Source: an uncultured Bacteroidales bacterium (GTDB taxonomy: Bacteria > Bacteroidota > Bacteroidia > Bacteroidales > P3). Taken from it: a stretch of DNA of 64,000 nucleotides. The stretch is taken from the NCBI GenBank assembly GCA_946401725.1, contig CAMIVE010000008.1, positions 1 through 64,000 of the forward strand, written 5' to 3'. A model generated the notes under the pieces. It was not told the origin of the DNA. It saw only the letters and a program-made list of their open reading frames with translations, and did no database searches. The stretch's first letter is position 1. Each line of letters opens with the position of its first letter. A program made the position numbers and the translations under genes. This document shows positions 60,063 through 64,000 of the stretch, one piece after another.

Positions 60063-60123
60063 TGATATGTAAAATGGTCATTCTTCAATTCTTTTTCTGT
60101 CTATTAACGAATTAAATACGTTA

Positions 60124-60176
60124 TTATTGTGTCAGAAAAGGTTTATTAGCGCATATTTATTTTACCTACACAATAA
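60124..60176. repeat. Inverted repeat upstream of the HEPN/MNT pair
   Basis: TTATTGTGT (60124-60132) and ACACAATAA (60168-60176) are exact inverse copies, 30 bp before the HEPN start codon. It may be an operator or a scar. Confidence 0.45.
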
Positions 60177-60205
60177 AAAAAACGGTTTTGCGTTAATGAA
60201 GTGTT

Positions 60206-60598
60206 ATGAATAAGGAAGAAAAGGTTAAATATTGGTTGGATTTGGTTGATTATGACCTTGACACAGCCGAGACACTTTACAATGGTGGGCGGTGGCTTTA
60301 TGTTGCTTTCATGTGTCATCAGGTCATTGAAAAAGTCCTCAAGGCCTATTGGACAGCCACACAGGATGCCGAGCCTCCGTACACACATAACCTTGAACGC
60401 TTGGCAATGGGTTGTGGGCTTTCCAAAGAGATGAATGAAGACCAACTACATTTCATCGATTTGATGATACCGATGAACATTGAAGCTCGCTATCCTTCTT
60501 ATAAGGAAGCACTTTCACGAGGGTTGACCCCAGACTATTGCCGCAGTATTATTGACAGAACAAAAGAAATGCAGTCATGGATAAAGAGCAAGCTTTAA
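60206..60598 (+). CDS. HEPN-domain protein (toxin of a HEPN/MNT pair)
   Basis: A 130-residue helical HEPN protein: KYWLDLVDYDLDTAETLYNG, RWLYVAFMCHQVIEKVLKAY, then PPYTHNLERLAMGC, a common HEPN arrangement. In many HEPN/MNT pairs the HEPN protein is an RNase toxin with an RX4-6H motif; I see no clear copy of it here (HNLERL is similar but reversed), so the toxin may be of the non-nuclease type. It overlaps the MNT gene by 22 bp. Confidence 0.85.
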   Translation: MNKEEKVKYWLDLVDYDLDTAETLYNGGRWLYVAFMCHQVIEKVLKAYWTATQDAEPPYTHNLERLAMGCGLSKEMNEDQLHFIDLMIPMNIEARYPSYKEALSRGLTPDYCRSIIDRTKEMQSWIKSKL

Positions 60599-60873
60599 GC
60601 CTAGTGCGACAGTATAAGCAGACGATATCTGGCATGTTCGACACGTCGAAAGTGTACATGTTCGGCTCCTATAGCAAGGGTTATGCAAGCCCAGAGAGTG
60701 ATATTGATGTGGCCGTTGTGATTCCTGAGTTAAAGGATGATTGGTTCACTGTTGTACCGAAACTATGGCGTGCTACCCGAAGCGTTAGTACTTTGATAGA
60801 ACCTGTTTTGTTAGAAGAGTGCCATCCTTCGCCGTTATATGACGATGTGATGCGAACGGGTATTGCTGTATAA
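60577..60873 (+). CDS. MNT-type minimal nucleotidyltransferase (antitoxin)
   Basis: A 98-residue nucleotidyltransferase with the signature FGSYSKGYASPESDIDVAVV, including GSxxxG and the DxD metal site. In known HEPN/MNT systems the MNT enzyme adds AMP to the HEPN protein and neutralises it. Gene order (HEPN first) and 22 bp overlap are usual. A terminator follows at 60904. Confidence 0.88.
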   Translation: MDKEQALSLVRQYKQTISGMFDTSKVYMFGSYSKGYASPESDIDVAVVIPELKDDWFTVVPKLWRATRSVSTLIEPVLLEECHPSPLYDDVMRTGIAV

Positions 60874-60903
60874 TCATAAGCAGACGCTTAAAAATGAAAA
60901 TTG

Positions 60904-60932
60904 AGGGCGAGGCCGGAGGTCTCGCCCTTGGT
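60904..60932 (+). terminator. Terminator after the HEPN/MNT pair
   Basis: AGGGCGAG (60904-60911) and CTCGCCCT (60921-60928) pair around a 9 nt loop, followed by TGGTTTG; the T-run is weak. Confidence 0.6.
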
Positions 60933-60968
60933 TTGTGTAGAGTTTCAATTAGGACTTGTTAGGGTCAG

Positions 60969-61134
60969 GGTTCCTCGCTTTATTTGATTTTATTCATAGG
61001 GGCTCGATTCCTTTTCAAGGCTCTCCGAGGAAGGAGATGATGATTTGGAGTTGTTTTGGGGAGAGGATTTTGCGGGGGCGGGAGTTCTTCGCTTCATTTG
61101 ATTTAATTCAGCGGAGCTCAGTTCCCTTTCAGGG
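60969..61134. repeat. Degenerate direct repeat, about 112 bp apart
   Basis: The segments around 60969-61021 and 61082-61134 share a pattern (GTTC-TCGCTT, ATTTGATTT, ATTCA, CTCGATTCC or CTCAGTTCC, TTTCA-GG) over 50 bp with scattered mismatches. On the minus strand both code for similar tails (ELSSAELNQMKRRTPAP and a diverged copy). It is an old tandem duplication. Confidence 0.6.
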
Positions 61135-61314
61135 TTGCCGGTGGCTTGGAGGGCGGCGAGGAGGGGTTTGTTGCTCACTTCATTATTTTTTTTCAAGGTG
61201 TTCGCAGGCATACCAGGAATGGATTTCGTGGGCGAAGCGTTTGCTTGCGGTTTCCTTGCTGTTGTCGGGGAAATAGGCCGATGCAATGTCTTGTTTTGAT
61301 TGATATATTGCCAT
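60990..61314 (-). pseudogene. Small DUF4248-like gene with a frameshift
   Basis: From ATG 61314 the minus strand reads MAIYQSKQDIASAYFPDNSK then ETASKRFAHEIHSWYACEHL and meets a stop after 43 codons, at the A8 run (plus T8 at 61186-61193). A shift there continues as EVSNKPLLAALQATG and ERELSSAELNQMKRR to a Ser/Pro tail at 60990. The first part and LLAALQATG resemble small DUF4248-type proteins of Bacteroidales, an identification from memory. A -7 box (TATTTTTG) is at 61370-61377. The slip may be real or a sequencing fault. Confidence 0.5.
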
Positions 61315-61369
61315 ACATTTTTCTTTTGAGGTTTAACAATTTGTTTACTACGCCTTTCGAAAGACGAGG

Positions 61370-61377
61370 CAAAAATA
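61370..61377 (-). promoter_or_regulatory. Putative -7 element of the DUF4248-like gene
   Basis: Minus-strand TATTTTTG, 56 bp before ATG 61314. No TTG at -33. Confidence 0.45.
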
Positions 61378-61406
61378 TTCAAAAAGTCAAAAGCGGGGTA
61401 TGGCAT

Positions 61407-61604
61407 TGCCCTCTTTTCTATCTGATAAGATACTCTTTCGATACTGATAGTATCCTATTCCGAGGGAAGGAAAAACAATAAAAAATGAAAGGAAGAACGA
61501 TGAAAAAAGCAAAAAAAAGTGACAAAGCCCTTTCCGAAATGAAAGGAGCCTTGTTGCTATTGATTTAATGTGAGTTATCTAATCACGACAACCTTTCAGG
61601 CGTG
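61407..61604. other. Intergenic, no gene seen
   Basis: AT-rich sequence holding a small inverted repeat GATACT-GAT-AGTATC (61440-61454) and a preceding direct GATACT (61429). The A-rich part near 61490-61520 has no open frame of note. Confidence 0.4.
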
Positions 61605-61733
61605 ATGGTGGCTGATTTTGACAATGTAAACGCCAGCGATGTGAGTTGGCAAACTTGGAGTAAAAACATTATCAAATTTTTAGCATGGGATGGTGGCCTT
61701 GGGGGTATAGCTTTAGATTTGTTATTTGCTTGA
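61605..61733 (+). CDS. Possible 42-residue small protein
   Basis: An ATG at 61605 opens a frame starting MVADFDNVNASDVSWQTWSK, then a Gly-rich hydrophobic end (FLAWDGGLGGIALDLLFA). Upstream in the same frame without an ATG is ELSNHDNLSGV, which brings to mind bacteriocin leader ends, but no processing gene is near. It overlaps the convergent gene by 12 bp. Low support. Confidence 0.2.
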   Translation: MVADFDNVNASDVSWQTWSKNIIKFLAWDGGLGGIALDLLFA

Positions 61734-62405
61734 TTCCAAAATTTCGTTCTCTTTAAGTGCTGAATGTGCTAGAAATGGGGTAACGATATTATCTCTATAT
61801 TTTTGAATGGCATTTCCTATTCGCACGCACCATTTAGAAGTAAGGGTTGTTATTACATTTTCTTCTAGTTCAAGTTTGAATTCCAGAATACCATCATCTT
61901 TTAAAGCATCTAATGGGACACAAACACAACCGTCTATTATTTCTGCCCCTGTATCTGGGAAATCAAATGTTTGAACTTTTACTGCTTTTGAATTATGCAA
62001 TAATTTATTTCTTTTATCTGCCAATTCTTTCAAATTCTGTAAAGTTGGAACATCTGCTTTTATTGTAAGTTTCCCATCTGAAACTATTTCTGGCGTAATC
62101 TCAATTTTTGCTGCAAAATTAATGTCTAGAAAAGATTTAATGTGTTTCTCATACATTGGATAATTATACTTTTCAAAACAATGTATTGATAGCATTAAAT
62201 TAAGAGAATATTCCAACGTGGCTGATGCTAATGAAACAAATGCAAAATAGAGGTAGTCGCAAGTTTCTCCTTTTCCTCTTTTAATATCGTCAAGCAACGA
62301 CTCCAGTTTCTTATAGTATTCATCCACGTTATTTACTAATGCATAACTTTCTCCTCCCAATAAGTTACACGAAAGAATTGCCTTGGGCTCCAATCTGTCA
62401 GTCAT
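61722..62405 (-). CDS. Unknown protein with a HEPN-like RX4H motif, next to a helicase gene
   Basis: A 227-residue protein, mainly helical in the first half (DYLYFAFVSLASATLEYSLN, MLSIHCFEKYN) with ADKRNKLLHNSKAVKV at about 130-145, which contains R-N-K-L-L-H, the RX4-6H type site of HEPN RNases. The C-terminal half is beta-rich. It starts 58 bp after the helicase stop in the same direction, with low GC as for acquired genes. It could be the effector of a two-gene defence unit; this is inference. Confidence 0.6.
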   Translation of the reverse strand: MTDRLEPKAILSCNLLGGESYALVNNVDEYYKKLESLLDDIKRGKGETCDYLYFAFVSLASATLEYSLNLMLSIHCFEKYNYPMYEKHIKSFLDINFAAKIEITPEIVSDGKLTIKADVPTLQNLKELADKRNKLLHNSKAVKVQTFDFPDTGAEIIDGCVCVPLDALKDDGILEFKLELEENVITTLTSKWCVRIGNAIQKYRDNIVTPFLAHSALKENEILESSK

Positions 62406-62463
62406 ATATTTTCTTGATTATTTTTTTGAGAGGGCGTATTTGTTATATATTCCCCAAATACTA

Positions 62464-64000
62464 CTATTTCTTCCCCAACAAACGTTGTACTATCGAAATG
62501 TTGTTCACCCGTTCCAACTCTATTTTGAGTTGTTTTATTTGCTCGTCTTTTTCTCTAATGCTATGCGTTAGTTCGTCTTGTTTTAATGTCAAATCGTGGA
62601 TGTTTCTCTTGGTTTCTTTCAGTTGCCACTCATGTTCTTTTTTAAGGCTGCGTAGCCGATCTATCTCATGTTCATAACCATTAATTAAATCTTCTTTTTC
62701 ATCTTTGCTTTGAGACAATGAATTGATTTGGACATTTTGACCATCAATAGTCTTACGAAGTTCCTCAATCTCTTTCTTGAGTTTTTGATTTTCTTCCTGT
62801 AGCCGAACACTCCCAGTATCTACATCAGAAAGCGTGGATTCCTGCGAGGCAGAACAATCGTCTTTAGTTGGATTCTGTTTGACCTTGATTTGTGATTTGG
62901 AGAGTCTGCTGGTAAGTGCATCTTCCTTTTCAATCATCTCAAGTTCAGAATCTTTTATACGTCGCTCAACACCATCAATACTTATCACAAGAGTATTGTC
63001 ATCCACTCGTTTTATAACTTCTGTCACTTTCTTCTCAAAAATAACACTCGTTCCCGGAGTGAAATATTTCCCAAATCGATAATCAGCACGAATACACCTC
63101 ACTTTGCCATTGAAATCAACCATATAATTGTTGTTATTATTACAAACCTCAACTATAGTGCCAATTCCTAATATATTGTGTTTTACTTTGTCGCCAACTT
63201 TGTATATTGTTGGGCTATCTTGATGATTGGTAGTATTATAAGGATTTCTGTCTGTTGAATGTATAATATTGTCCGTTCTGTTAAAAAGAGACTCGTCGAA
63301 TTCACCTTCTACAACATAGAGATCTTTCTTTATCTCTCGCAAGAAGCGAGAGGGATACTTTTCTCCACCAACGCTATGATTGAACCCCTCTGACTCGGAT
63401 AAGAACAACCCCTTTTCGGCTCGGGTAACAGCCACATACATCAATCTGCGTTCCTCTTCCAATCCTGCCTCTTTGCTCTCTCGAATGGTTCTTGCACTTG
63501 GAAACAAACCTTCGGAAAGCCCACAAACAAATACATACGGAAACTCCAATCCTTTTGCCTGATGGATTGTCATTAGTTTGACGGAGGACTCTTCTTTTTT
63601 GAAGTCCATGTTTGTATACAGGGCAATATCTTGTAGATAGGCCTCAACATCCAATGCATTCTCCTCATGAGTCTCTTGGTAGTACTTCACAGAAAGCAAC
63701 AACTCGTTGAGGTTGTCTATTCGGTCTTGGTCTTCGTCTTTTCGGAGCAGGTCGATGTAGCCGCTTTGCTTCAAGACATAATCAAGTATATCCAGAATCG
63801 GTTTCTTCCCGATGAAAGATTTGCACTCGTCTATCAAGCAAACAAACTCAGACATTTCGTCTCGTTTCATAATAAACGAAGCGTCCTGATGATTCCTCAA
63901 CGCTGCAAACAGAGTGACGTTCTCTACCGCTGCAAGTTGTTCAAGTTTTTCATTGGACGAAGGACCGAATAAACGTCCGGGAGTATTGACCACACGTTTG
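62464..64000 (-). CDS. UvrD/Rep-type helicase, C-terminal part with coiled-coil tail (runs off the window)
   Basis: About 512 codons of a superfamily 1 helicase continue past the right edge (the frame is open through 64000, reading KRVVNTPGR at the edge). Motif V is [20 protein letters not shown] and motif VI is [18 protein letters not shown] Tudor-like segment ([18 protein letters not shown]) follows, as in UvrD/PcrA. The tail of about 150 residues is a long coiled coil ([20 protein letters not shown] onward), not usual for UvrD. The GC content is lower than in the core genome part. Followed by the gene with a HEPN-like site. Confidence 0.88.
   Translation of the reverse strand, partial: KRVVNTPGRLFGPSSNEKLEQLAAVENVTLFAALRNHQDASFIMKRDEMSEFVCLIDECKSFIGKKPILDILDYVLKQSGYIDLLRKDEDQDRIDNLNELLLSVKYYQETHEENALDVEAYLQDIALYTNMDFKKEESSVKLMTIHQAKGLEFPYVFVCGLSEGLFPSARTIRESKEAGLEEERRLMYVAVTRAEKGLFLSESEGFNHSVGGEKYPSRFLREIKKDLYVVEGEFDESLFNRTDNIIHSTDRNPYNTTNHQDSPTIYKVGDKVKHNILGIGTIVEVCNNNNNYMVDFNGKVRCIRADYRFGKYFTPGTSVIFEKKVTEVIKRVDDNTLVISIDGVERRIKDSELEMIEKEDALTSRLSKSQIKVKQNPTKDDCSASQESTLSDVDTGSVRLQEENQKLKKEIEELRKTIDGQNVQINSLSQSKDEKEDLINGYEHEIDRLRSLKKEHEWQLKETKRNIHDLTLKQDELTHSIREKDEQIKQLKIELERVNNISIVQRLLGKK

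Overview
The window is a chromosomal segment of a Bacteroidota bacterium, most likely order Bacteroidales. Supporting signs are repeated promoters of the form TTG-N19/20-TAnnTTTG, a type III glutamine synthetase, DUF4836 and DUF2723 proteins, a PorE-like TPR/PD40/OmpA protein, DUF4369-type thioredoxin lipoprotein relatives, a cysteine-rich N-terminal domain seen in many Bacteroidales proteins, and weak or absent Shine-Dalgarno sequences before most genes. No rRNA, integrase, insertion sequence or CRISPR array was seen; there is one tRNA (tRNA-Ala, GGC).

Layout. 1-0.2 kb: 5' end and promoter of rpsL running off the left edge. 0.6-11.9 kb: mostly plus-strand housekeeping genes (S41 protease, thioredoxin-like protein, NUDIX, Mrp/NifU/PduO, DUF2520, TatD, carboxyltransferase, RnfA, a small lipoprotein). 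11.9-27.3 kb: mostly minus-strand envelope and information genes (trpS, ECF sigma factor, miaA, PorE-like OmpA protein, queD, clpX, rodA, mrdA, DUF2723, lptE). 27.5-31.7 kb: a tight five-gene operon that joins a SpoIIE-type partner-switching module to separate alarmone synthetase and hydrolase genes. 32-44 kb: SprT-like protein, FtsX/LolC permease, rbfA, two ABC exporters, DUF4836, and an SPFH/ribbon-helix-helix operon with a repeat-type putative operator. 44-50.3 kb: tRNA-Ala, PrsW, LutA-like protein, YhcC-type radical SAM enzyme, FecCD/FecE transporter and purD. 50.3-64 kb: increasingly accessory DNA with a Rossmann-HTH-PD-(D/E)XK protein, exported hypotheticals, a NapH-like ferredoxin, glnN, then gene remnants, a HEPN/MNT toxin-antitoxin pair, a frameshifted small gene and a UvrD-type helicase running off the right edge beside a gene with a HEPN-like motif.

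How genes work together. Elongasome genes mrdA and rodA are adjacent and lie downstream of lptE. mrp and nifU-like form an iron-sulfur pair. Genes at 36.7-38.5 kb and 40.2-42.2 kb are permease/ATPase exporter pairs. The 27.5-31.7 kb operon is the most interesting unit: a Cache-HAMP-PP2C sensor, an anti-sigma-type kinase, a STAS protein, a RelA-type synthetase and an HD hydrolase, with 1-31 bp gaps, suggesting a signal route in which partner switching controls alarmone level.

Limits. All calls rest on reading the sequence and translations by eye; no database or structure search was run. Three genes carry apparent frameshifts at a homopolymer or dinucleotide run (13.4, 32.57 and 61.19 kb), which may be sequencing errors or real.
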